DNA from: Actinomycetes bacterium
Lineage (GTDB): Bacteria; Actinomycetota; Thermoleophilia; Solirubrobacterales; Solirubrobacteraceae
Direction: 5' to 3'
Assembly (NCBI GenBank): GCA_023429855.1
Contig: JAEZDB010000326.1
Location: forward strand, 1 to 9,217
DNA length: 9,217 nt
Shown here: positions 1 to 6,624 of the stretch, piece by piece
How positions within the stretch are numbered: the stretch's first letter is position 1
Layout: each line of letters opens with the position of its first letter
Program-made: the position numbers and the translations under genes
Notes under the pieces: generated by a model
Told to the model about the DNA's origin: nothing
Database searches by the model: none
What the model saw: the letters and a program-made list of their open reading frames with translations, nothing else

Positions 1-3000
1 CCCCCGCGCCACGAGTCCGTCGAGGACCGAGTCGGGAAGAGCACCGCCCTCCTCGAGCAGGCGGGTGAGCTGGCCGGAGAGGGAGAGGTCGCCCATGAGG
101 ACGGCGCCGACGAGGTCGCGGCCGCGGAACACGAGCCGGCGGTACGTGCCGGAACGCGAGTCGACCGTGACGACCTCGTCGAGGTCGGGGTCGCCGATCT
201 CCGCCGTCGGGTTTCCACACGAGAACAGGTCGATACCGGGAACCTTCAGACGCGTCGGCTGCGGCTTGCCCCGGAAGCCGGCGGGCCGCCCGCTGAGGTC
301 GGCGCCGACGACCTTCGCCTGCTCAGCAATCGGGGCCCAGGTGCCGTAGATCATCCCCTCGTGCTGCGCGCACTCGCCGACGGCCCACACATCGGGCGCC
401 GACGTGCGCATCTGGTCGTCGACGGTAATGCCGCGTTCGGTTTTGATGCCCGCTCGCGCCGCGACGGAGATGACTGGACTGACGCCGGTCGCCATGATCA
501 CGAGGTCGGCCGGGACGACCTTCTCGTTCTTGAGCTTGACGCCGACGACGCGGCCTTCCCACTCGACGAGTTCGTCGCAGAACGAGCCGATATGGCACGT
601 AATGCCGCGCGCTTCGACGCGCCGCCGCAGCCACCTGGCCGAGCCCATGTCGAGCTGGCGCTCCATCAGGCGGTCGGCGCCATGGACCACCGACACGTCG
701 GCTCCGTGCTCGGCAAGGGCCGCCGCGGCCTCCAGCCCGAGCAGTCCGCCGCCGACGACGGCGACCGTCGTTCCGGGCGCGATGGCCGCGCGAATCTGCG
801 CCGCCTCCTGCTCGGTGCGCAGCCGGACGACGCCGTGCAGCCCGAGCCCCAGGATCGGCGGCGTCGCCACACGCGAGCCGGTCGCGATGACGACCTTGTC
901 GTAGTGGACGCGCTCACCGCTCTCGCAGAGCACCACGCGCTGCGCGGTGTCGATGACGGCAGCGGGCGTGCCGAGCGCGAGGCGAATTCCGCGCTCGCGG
1001 TACCACGCCTCGTCCTTCAGGGCCAAGTCACGCGGGCCATCGGGGGCGAGCGCCCGCGACAGCGCGATGCGGTCGTACGGCGCCGTCTCCTCGGCACAGA
1101 GCATCGTGACCGTCCAATCCGACGGCGGCCGGTGCTTGAAGGCCTCTTCGACCACGGCAACCGCAGCGGGGCCGCCGCCGATCACGACCAGGCGCGTCGG
1201 CCGGTTGACGCTGTGGCGCGGGCGTCGCTTGACCGACTCCAGCCGCACGGCGCACCCCTTCAGCTCGGGCTGCCGCGACGTCGGATCGGTCGCGTCGATC
1301 GTGACGGCGTTCACCGCACCGTGACCGGGCGTGGCAAACAGCTCGCCCCAGTGGAACGGCGCGAAGGCCGTCCCGACCGGCAGCGAGTCGTCGACCCGCA
1401 CGCGCAGCACCACCCAGCCGCGGCGCGAGCGCACGCGGACCAGCTCGCCGTCCTCGGCGACGTTGCCGAGATCATCGGGGTGAACCTCGAGTAGAGGTTC
1501 AGGGTCGGCGGCACGCAGCGTGGGCGAGCGACCGGTCCGCGACATCGTGTGCCAATGGCCGGCGAGCCGGCCGGTCGTGAGCCGCAGGGGGAAGTCGTCG
1601 CTGGCCGGTTCGGCTGGACCGTCGACCGTCGGCGCGGTGAGCTGCGCCCGGCCGGTCGGCGTGCGGAACACCCCGTCCTCATAGAGCCGCGCAGTGCCAG
1701 GGTGGTCCGGCTGGCCCACCGCCGTCCCCGGGACGGGCCACTGGATCGCGCCCTCACGGTCGAGCCGCTCGTGGCTGAGGCCCGTCATGTCGCAGAGGCG
1801 CCCGGCTGTCAGACCGACGAACTCCGCGTGGACCTCGGCTGCGGTCGTCCATGGGAAGGCCGCCTCTGCGCCCATCGCACGCCCCACGGCAGCGAAGATC
1901 TCCCAGTCCGGACGGGCTTCGCCAGGCGGCTGCACGGCGGCGCGCACGCGCGACACCCTGCGCTCGGAGTTCGTCATCGTGCCCTCCTTCTCCGGCCACT
2001 GCGCGGCGGGAAGGAGGTAGTCGGCGTAGACGCTCGTCTCGGTCGGCTCGTAGGCGTCCTGCAGGACGACCAGCTCGGCCCGTTCTAGCGCGCGCTTGAC
2101 GCGTCCGGCGTCGGGGAAGCTCACGACCGGGTTCGTCGCGACAATCCAGATGGCCTTCAGCTCGCCGGACTCCAGTGCGGCGTAAAGGTCAGAGGCGACG
2201 AACCCGGGGCGCTCCGAGATGCCCGCGGCCGCGTCGATGTCGTCCAGGTCCCAGTACTCGGCGACCGCCTCGCGATCGGCCGCGTGCTTGATCGTGCGGT
2301 AGCCCGGCAGCAGATCGGCCAGGCCGCCGACCTCGCGGCCGCCCATCGCGTTGGGCTGGCCCGTCAGCGACAGCGGGCCCGTGCCTTCGCGGCCGATGTT
2401 GCCCGTGAGCAGGCAGAGCGCGTGCAGCGCGCGGTTGATGCGGGTGCCCGAGGTTTGCTGGTTGGCGCCCATCGACCACAGCGCCATGGCGCGATTGGCG
2501 GTCCCGAAACGGTGGGCGGCGTCGATGATCAGCTCGGCGTCGACGCCGCTCTCCTCCGACGCGCGCTCGGGCGTCCACAGCCGCGCCTCGGCGAGGAAGT
2601 CCTCCACGCCGTCGACCGACGCGTCGCAGTAGGTGCGGTCGACCATGCCGTCGCGGTCGATCACGTGGATCATCCCGAGCAGCAGGGCGAGGTCACGGCC
2701 GGGTTTGACCGGCAAGTGCCGCGGCGCGCCGCGCGCCGGGGCGCGGCGGCGCGGGGCGACGACGACGACCTCGCCGCCGGTGGCGATCCGGTCCTGGATG
2801 CGGCCCCAGATGATCGGGTGGCAGGCCGCCGTGTTGGTGCCCAGCAGGAACAGGTGGTCGGCCGCGTCGAGGTCCGCGTAGCCGGGCGGCGGGCCGTCGA
2901 ACCCGAACGTCTCGCGGTAGCCGGCGACAGCCGAGCTCATGCAGAGGCGCGAGTTCGAGTCCACGGTGTTGGTCCCGATGACGCCCTTGGCGAGCTTGTT

Positions 3001-3360
3001 GACCGCGTAGTAGTCCTCGGTCAGGAGCTGGCCGGAGATGTAGAACCCGATGGCCTGCGGGCCGTGTTCCTCGCGGATCGCCAGCAGGCGCGCGGCGATC
3101 TCCTCCGTGGCGCGGTCCCACGAGATCGTCTCGGCCAGCGCCCCTCGCGCGACGCGGCGGCGCGGCGTGAGCGCCCGTGCGCGGTGGTGCGCGGCGCTCG
3201 GCAGCTCGATGGGCTTGCGGCAGGTCTTGCCCCGGTTGACGGGGTGGTCCGCGTCGCCGCGCACCGACAGCAGCCGACCCGCGTCGATCGTGGCGACGAT
3301 GCCGCAGCCGACGCCGCAGTACGGGCAGGTCGACCTGACGTCCTGTGGGCCAGTGCTCAA
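1..3360 (-). CDS. nasA: Assimilatory nitrate reductase fused to an FAD/NAD(P)H reductase module (3' end outside window)
   Basis: Predicted to reduce nitrate to nitrite in the cytoplasm with electrons from NAD(P)H. Translation from TTG at 3360 is open for 1,120 codons to the window edge. Residues 12-19 are CPYCGVGC and, with C47, give the N-terminal [4Fe-4S] motif. K49 follows as the usual relay lysine, but the next residue is Pro where Gly is common. C140 in NSRLCMSS is the expected Mo ligand. YADYLLPAAQWPEKEG (about 445-460) and GHWHTMSRTG (601-610) are typical of NasA/NarB. After a basic linker (about 708-720), an FAD-binding GGGPAA (728-733), a second GGGLLG for NAD(P) (870-875) and VWAVGECAQH (about 1011-1020) mark a NirB-like flavoprotein module. 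The TTG is the only usable start before C12. It overlaps the nirD stop (TTGA), which suggests translational coupling. No good Shine-Dalgarno is seen. The true C-terminus, possibly with a further Fe-S domain, is not visible. Confidence 0.93.
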   Translation of the reverse strand, partial: MSTGPQDVRSTCPYCGVGCGIVATIDAGRLLSVRGDADHPVNRGKTCRKPIELPSAAHHRARALTPRRRVARGALAETISWDRATEEIAARLLAIREEHGPQAIGFYISGQLLTEDYYAVNKLAKGVIGTNTVDSNSRLCMSSAVAGYRETFGFDGPPPGYADLDAADHLFLLGTNTAACHPIIWGRIQDRIATGGEVVVVAPRRRAPARGAPRHLPVKPGRDLALLLGMIHVIDRDGMVDRTYCDASVDGVEDFLAEARLWTPERASEESGVDAELIIDAAHRFGTANRAMALWSMGANQQTSGTRINRALHALCLLTGNIGREGTGPLSLTGQPNAMGGREVGGLADLLPGYRTIKHAADREAVAEYWDLDDIDAAAGISERPGFVASDLYAALESGELKAIWIVATNPVVSFPDAGRVKRALERAELVVLQDAYEPTETSVYADYLLPAAQWPEKEGTMTNSERRVSRVRAAVQPPGEARPDWEIFAAVGRAMGAEAAFPWTTAAEVHAEFVGLTAGRLCDMTGLSHERLDREGAIQWPVPGTAVGQPDHPGTARLYEDGVFRTPTGRAQLTAPTVDGPAEPASDDFPLRLTTGRLAGHWHTMSRTGRSPTLRAADPEPLLEVHPDDLGNVAEDGELVRVRSRRGWVVLRVRVDDSLPVGTAFAPFHWGELFATPGHGAVNAVTIDATDPTSRQPELKGCAVRLESVKRRPRHSVNRPTRLVVIGGGPAAVAVVEEAFKHRPPSDWTVTMLCAEETAPYDRIALSRALAPDGPRDLALKDEAWYRERGIRLALGTPAAVIDTAQRVVLCESGERVHYDKVVIATGSRVATPPILGLGLHGVVRLRTEQEAAQIRAAIAPGTTVAVVGGGLLGLEAAAALAEHGADVSVVHGADRLMERQLDMGSARWLRRRVEARGITCHIGSFCDELVEWEGRVVGVKLKNEKVVPADLVIMATGVSPVISVAARAGIKTERGITVDDQMRTSAPDVWAVGECAQHEGMIYGTWAPIAEQAKVVGADLSGRPAGFRGKPQPTRLKVPGIDLFSCGNPTAEIGDPDLDEVVTVDSRSGTYRRLVFRGRDLVGAVLMGDLSLSGQLTRLLEEGGALPDSVLDGLVARG

Positions 3361-3779
3361 ACCGCTGCCGCTGCCGGCGTGGCGTCGGACGCGGCGGCCC
3401 GCTCGGCCTCGGTGGGCGTCTCGGGCGTTGCCGAAAGGCGGACCCAGATGTCGTCGCCGGCCTTGTGGACCTCGTGCACCGCGACCGAGTCCTCGTACCC
3501 GATCATCTCGCCGGTCGACAGGTCGATCCGGCGGTCGTGCAGCGGGCAGGTGACGCAGTTGTCGGCCACGAGGCCGTCCTGCAGCGTGCCGCCCTTGTGC
3601 GGGCAGGTGGCGTCGATCACGGCCAGCTCGTCGTTCAACAGGCGGAAGACCGCCACGCGGCGCCCTTCGATCGTCGTCCGGCGACCCTCGAGCATCGGGA
3701 GGTCTTGGATGCGGCCGACCTTCACCCAGCCGTCGGAGGCCAGGTCGGTGGCGGCGGCGCTGATCTCGGCGGGGATCAT
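3357..3779 (-). CDS. nirD: Nitrite reductase [NAD(P)H] small subunit, Rieske type
   Basis: Small subunit that partners NirB in assimilatory reduction of nitrite to ammonium. The 140-residue protein has a Rieske fold with all four [2Fe-2S] ligands visible: C59 and H61 in CPHKGG, then C78 and H81 in CPLH. E. coli NirD, as I recall its sequence, lacks these ligands, so this copy is of the cluster-competent type. The core ends near residue 117 and is followed by an Ala/Pro/Glu-rich tail of about 20 residues. The start ATG overlaps the nirB stop by one base (TGATG). GGAG at 3788-3791, eight bases upstream and inside nirB, is a good ribosome-binding site. The stop is shared with the TTG start of the nitrate reductase, so the three genes form one transcription unit. 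Confidence 0.96.
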   Translation of the reverse strand: MIPAEISAAATDLASDGWVKVGRIQDLPMLEGRRTTIEGRRVAVFRLLNDELAVIDATCPHKGGTLQDGLVADNCVTCPLHDRRIDLSTGEMIGYEDSVAVHEVHKAGDDIWVRLSATPETPTEAERAAASDATPAAAAV

Positions 3780-6250
3780 CAGGACTTCTCCGGGGTGGTG
3801 TAGGTGACGGCGATCAGGTCGGAGCTGGCGGCGACGCCGGCGGGCGTGGCGGCCTCCTCGAACATGGGGGCGTCGCCGAAGACGGGTGCCTCGGTGTCGA
3901 GCTCTGAGAACTGGTTGGCCACGGCAGGCTTGCGGCGCTCAAGCCACGGGTCCTTGATCGCGGCAGCTTGCGCGAGGTGGAACCGCTCGCGCAGCGCCGG
4001 TCCCTCGACCTCGTCGAACACGACCGCCTGGATCGCCTCGAGCCCGCGGTTCTCCATGAACGTGTAGGTGCGCTCCTTGTACTCCGCGTTCTCGCGGTAG
4101 TACTGCAGGAAGGTGAGCGAGGCGGCGATCGCCTCGTCTTTGTTGTCGACGGTGCAGAGCAGATCGCCCTTGCGCACCTCGGTGCCGCCAGCACCGCCGA
4201 CGTAGACCTCCCAGCCGCCCTCGATCGCGACGAGGCCGATGTCCTTGATGTAGGCCTCGGCGCAGTTGCGCGGGCAACCCGTCACACCGAGCTTGACCTT
4301 GGCAGGCGTGTGCAGGCCCTCGAGCATCCCTTCGAGCTCGATGCCGGTGCCCATCGAGTCGTCGAGGCCGAACCGGCAGTGGTCGGAGCCGACGCAGGTC
4401 TTCACGGTGCGGACCGACTTGGCATAGGCCATGCCCGACGGCATGTCGAGGTCTTCCCAGATGGCCGGCAGGTCCTCCTTCTTCACGCCGAGGAGGTCGA
4501 TCCGCTGGCCGCCGGTGACCTTGATCGTCTGGATGTTGTACTTGTCGGCGGCGTCGGCGATGCGGCGCAGCTCGTCGGCGGTCGTCTTGCCGCCCTTCAT
4601 CCGCGGGACGACCGAGAAGGTGCCGTCCTTTTGGATGTTGCCGTGGACGCGGTCGTTGATGTAGCGGGCGTGGCGCTCCTCGCGGTGCTTGTTTTCCTTG
4701 ACCTCCGACACGAGGTAGGCGAGCGCCGGGTTGCAGGCCCCGCACTCGCGGCCGGTACCGCAGGCCGCAGCCACCTCGGAGACCGACTCCAGCCCCTGCT
4801 CGCGGATCGCCGACGCGCACTCCTCGCGGGTCTGCTTGAGGCAGGCGCACAGGTAGGTGTTCTCGTCGACTTTGCCGCCGCGCACGTCGAGCAGGATCTC
4901 TTTGACCAGCGGCTTGCAGGTGCCGCAGCCGGCGCCGGCGCGGGTCCGGGCGACGACCTCGGCGGTCGAGCCCAGGTCGTGCTCCTTGATCGCCTCGACG
5001 ATGTCGCCCTTGCAGACGCCGTTGCAGTTGCAGACCTGCGCCGTGTCGGGCAGGTCAGCGGCGCTGGCCTTGCTCGCCTCGGCCAGCAGCGCGAGGGCGT
5101 CCTCGACGTCGAGCGCGTTCTTGACCTTGTCGAGGAGCAGCTCGTGGCCCTTGATGTCGCCCATGAGCACGGCGCCGGTGAGCTTGCCGTCGGGGGAGAC
5201 GATGAGCTTGCGGTAGGTGCGCTCCTCGCGGTTCTCGACCGTCGCGCCAGAGCCCTCCGCGTCGCCGATCGACACGAGGTCGACGCCCATGATCTTGAGC
5301 TTGGCGCTCAGGATCGAGCCGGCGTAGAACGCCTCGGGCTGACCCAGGATCGCTTCGGCGGCGATCTGCGTCTGGTCGTGGATCGGGGCCACGATGCCGT
5401 AGACCATGCCGCGGTGCTCGGCGCACTCGCCGATCGCCCACACGTTGGGTGCGCTGGTCTGCAGCCGGTCGTCGACGACGATGCCGCGGTGCACGTCGAG
5501 GCCGGCGGTCTTGGCCAGCTCGGTACGCGACTTGATGCCGATCGCGACCACCACGAGCTCGGCGTCGATCGACTCGCCGTCGGTGAAGTGCAGGCCGGTG
5601 ACTTCGCCCGCTTCGTTGCCGACGATCGTCTGCGTCGACTTGCCGAGGAGCACGTTCACGTCGAGCTCCTCCATCGCGGGCGCGAGCAGGGCTGCCGCCG
5701 AGGCGTCGAGCTGGCGCTCCATCAGGCGGTCCATGAGGTGGACCACGGTGACCGGCGCTCCGCGCGAGGCGATGCCGCGGGCGGCTTCGAGGCCGAGCAG
5801 GCCGCCGCCGATGACGACGCACTTCTTGCCGGCGTCGGCGACCTCCTGGATCGCGGTGCAGTCCTCGGGCGAGCGGAAGGCGACGACGCCCTTCTGGTCG
5901 ATGCCGGGGATCGGCGGCATGAGCGCCTCCGAGCCGGTGGCCAGGACGCAGCGGTCGTACGACATCTCGGAGTCGTCGTCGAGGCGCACGAGGTTGCGGG
6001 CCGTGTCGAGAAAGACGACCTTCTGGCCGATCCGCACGTCGACGTCGTGGTCCTCGTACCAGGAGGCCGGACGCAGCTGCAGGTCGCTGACGTCGTCGCC
6101 GTCGACAAGCAGGTGCGAGAGCGAGACGCGGTCCCACGGCAGGCGAGGCTCTTCGCAGATCATCGTGATGCGGGCGGTGGTGTCGCGCTCGCGCAGCGCC
6201 TCCGCGAGCGACTGGGCGGCGATGCCGCCGCCGATGATGAGGATGTGCAT
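3779..6250 (-). CDS. nirB: Nitrite reductase [NAD(P)H] large subunit, siroheme type
   Basis: Catalyses six-electron reduction of nitrite to ammonium in the cytoplasm with NAD(P)H. The protein is 823 residues, close to the usual 800-850. Domains in order: FAD/NAD(P) reductase module (about 1-395; FAD motif GGGIAA at 7-12, NAD(P) motif GGGLLG at 148-153); a BFD-like [2Fe-2S] domain (C407, C409, C442, C445); a second BFD-like cysteine set (C468, C470, C503, C506); a ferredoxin-like half-domain (about 525-610); and the siroheme/[4Fe-4S] domain with C619, C625, C659 and C663 (C-x5-C and C-x3-C). The start at 6250 was chosen because the first beta strand and FAD glycines follow it directly and AAGGAA (6260-6265) sits nine bases upstream. 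An open frame continues upstream to 6415, but that extension has no family match. The last 40 or so residues are a divergent Ala/Pro-rich tail. First gene of the nirB-nirD-nasA unit. Confidence 0.97.
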   Translation of the reverse strand: MHILIIGGGIAAQSLAEALRERDTTARITMICEEPRLPWDRVSLSHLLVDGDDVSDLQLRPASWYEDHDVDVRIGQKVVFLDTARNLVRLDDDSEMSYDRCVLATGSEALMPPIPGIDQKGVVAFRSPEDCTAIQEVADAGKKCVVIGGGLLGLEAARGIASRGAPVTVVHLMDRLMERQLDASAAALLAPAMEELDVNVLLGKSTQTIVGNEAGEVTGLHFTDGESIDAELVVVAIGIKSRTELAKTAGLDVHRGIVVDDRLQTSAPNVWAIGECAEHRGMVYGIVAPIHDQTQIAAEAILGQPEAFYAGSILSAKLKIMGVDLVSIGDAEGSGATVENREERTYRKLIVSPDGKLTGAVLMGDIKGHELLLDKVKNALDVEDALALLAEASKASAADLPDTAQVCNCNGVCKGDIVEAIKEHDLGSTAEVVARTRAGAGCGTCKPLVKEILLDVRGGKVDENTYLCACLKQTREECASAIREQGLESVSEVAAACGTGRECGACNPALAYLVSEVKENKHREERHARYINDRVHGNIQKDGTFSVVPRMKGGKTTADELRRIADAADKYNIQTIKVTGGQRIDLLGVKKEDLPAIWEDLDMPSGMAYAKSVRTVKTCVGSDHCRFGLDDSMGTGIELEGMLEGLHTPAKVKLGVTGCPRNCAEAYIKDIGLVAIEGGWEVYVGGAGGTEVRKGDLLCTVDNKDEAIAASLTFLQYYRENAEYKERTYTFMENRGLEAIQAVVFDEVEGPALRERFHLAQAAAIKDPWLERRKPAVANQFSELDTEAPVFGDAPMFEEAATPAGVAASSDLIAVTYTTPEKS

Positions 6251-6253
6251 CTC

Positions 6254-6300
6254 GGGTGGTTCCTTGGGGGTCTGGGGCGAAGGCGGTTGGGGTCTTGGGG
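6254..6300 (+). other. G-rich tract in the presumed nirB leader (possible G-quadruplex)
   Basis: On the plus strand, which is the template strand for nirB, there are runs GGG (6254-6256), GGGGG (6266-6270), GGGG (6274-6277), GGGG (6289-6292) and GGGG (6297-6300). The four longest are separated by 3, 11 and 4 bases. The nirB mRNA leader would be correspondingly C-rich and unstructured. Quadruplex formation is an inference; the runs themselves are plain. Confidence 0.45.
6260..6265 (-). promoter_or_regulatory. nirB ribosome-binding site
   Basis: AAGGAA on the minus strand, nine bases before the ATG at 6250. It decides the nirB start against upstream in-frame ATG codons at 6415 and 6370, which lack such a motif. 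Confidence 0.7.
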
Positions 6301-6319
6301 CGACGCCGGCCTCGGTCTG

Positions 6320-6333
6320 CCGGAATCCGGAAT
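6320..6333. repeat. CCGGAAT tandem duplication with internal dyad
   Basis: CCGGAAT occurs twice in direct tandem at 6320-6326 and 6327-6333. The first 11 bases (CCGGA-A-TCCGG) also form a perfect inverted repeat around a central base. It lies about 70-85 bp upstream of the nirB ATG, near where a promoter could be. On the minus strand the unit reads ATTCCGG, and TATTCC (6334-6329) is a weak -10 candidate. Function unknown. Confidence 0.35.
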
Positions 6334-6341
6334 AGCGCGCC

Positions 6342-6379
6342 GTTACCGTCCGTTTTTCGAGCTGAAACATGCTCGTAAC
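6342..6379. promoter_or_regulatory. GlnR-like binding site upstream of nirB
   Basis: On the plus strand GAAAC (6364-6368), six bases, then GTAAC (6375-6379) match the GaAAC-n6-GTnAC half-site arrangement described for the actinobacterial nitrogen regulator GlnR. They also fit the AC-n9-AC form. A further GTTAC at 6342-6346 lies exactly 22 bp (two 11-bp steps) before GAAAC. The intermediate position (6353-6357, TTTTT) is degenerate. The site ends about 90 bp before the nirB ATG, a plausible activator position. Known for the family: GlnR controls nirBD and nas genes in streptomycetes and mycobacteria. Inferred: that the same regulator acts here. Confidence 0.5.
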
Positions 6380-6490
6380 AGTCGTCACTACCCGCTGCTG
6401 ACGGTGCCGAATCACACCCCCTCACGGATTGGCCAGTTGGATAGAACGAGGCCGCCCTCTGGCTAACGATTTCCTCCCTTGTGGGACGCC

Positions 6491-6517
6491 GAAACGCGCC
6501 GGAAACAGTGGCGAAAC
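6491..6517. promoter_or_regulatory. Three GAAAC half-sites at 11-bp spacing
   Basis: GAAAC occurs at 6491-6495, 6502-6506 and 6513-6517 on the plus strand, with exactly six bases between copies, so all three face the same side of the helix. This is the spacing and b-half-site sequence of GlnR boxes, though the alternating GTnAC half-site is absent. The array lies about 134 bp upstream of moaA and 241 bp upstream of nirB, so it could serve either gene. Confidence 0.45.
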
Positions 6518-6556
6518 CAAGCGGCCGTCGATGCGCCCAATTTCGCTTCGACGGGG

Positions 6557-6591
6557 TGTCGCCAGCGACGTCGGTGTCGCGAAGATGTCGC
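6557..6591 (+). repeat. TGTCGC direct repeats with a small hairpin
   Basis: TGTCGC occurs at 6557-6562, 6575-6580 and 6586-6591. The first copy also forms a 12-base inverted repeat, GTCGC-CA-GCGAC (6558-6569). It lies 60-95 bp upstream of moaA. It may be an operator or chance in GC-rich DNA. Confidence 0.25.
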
Positions 6592-6604
6592 GCGCCGACC
6601 TGTG

Positions 6605-6624
6605 CGCGAGATCTGCCACTCGCG
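6605..6624. promoter_or_regulatory. Inverted repeat surrounding the presumed moaA -35
   Basis: CGCGAG (6605-6610) and CTCGCG (6619-6624) are perfect six-base inverted arms around eight bases that contain the -35 candidate CTGCCA (6613-6618). A dyad placed over a -35 is a common operator layout. No regulator is identified. Confidence 0.35.

Noticed and set aside
361..1494. Plus-strand open frame opposite the flavin module
   Set aside because: The minus strand there encodes clear FAD and NAD(P) motifs in frame with NasA; the plus frame has none.
2284..3807. Long plus-strand open frame opposite the nitrate reductase and nirD
   Set aside because: It is antisense to well-supported coding sequence, crosses two gene boundaries, and shows low-complexity Arg/Ala/Gly composition with no family motif.
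3360..4000. Similar Ala/Pro tails of NirB (ATPAGVAASS) and NirD (ASDATPAAAAV) as a shared functional tag
   Set aside because: The likeness is short and of low complexity, and is typical of disordered tails in high-GC genes.
6251..6415. N-terminal extension of nirB by 55 residues
   Set aside because: No NirB has this extension, the Shine-Dalgarno lies before 6250, and the extension would cover the regulatory half-sites.
3968..6466. Long open frame on the plus strand opposite nirB
   Set aside because: It is the antisense shadow of nirB in GC-rich DNA. Its protein is rich in Arg, Ala, Asp and Val with no recognisable domain, while the minus frame has every NirB motif.
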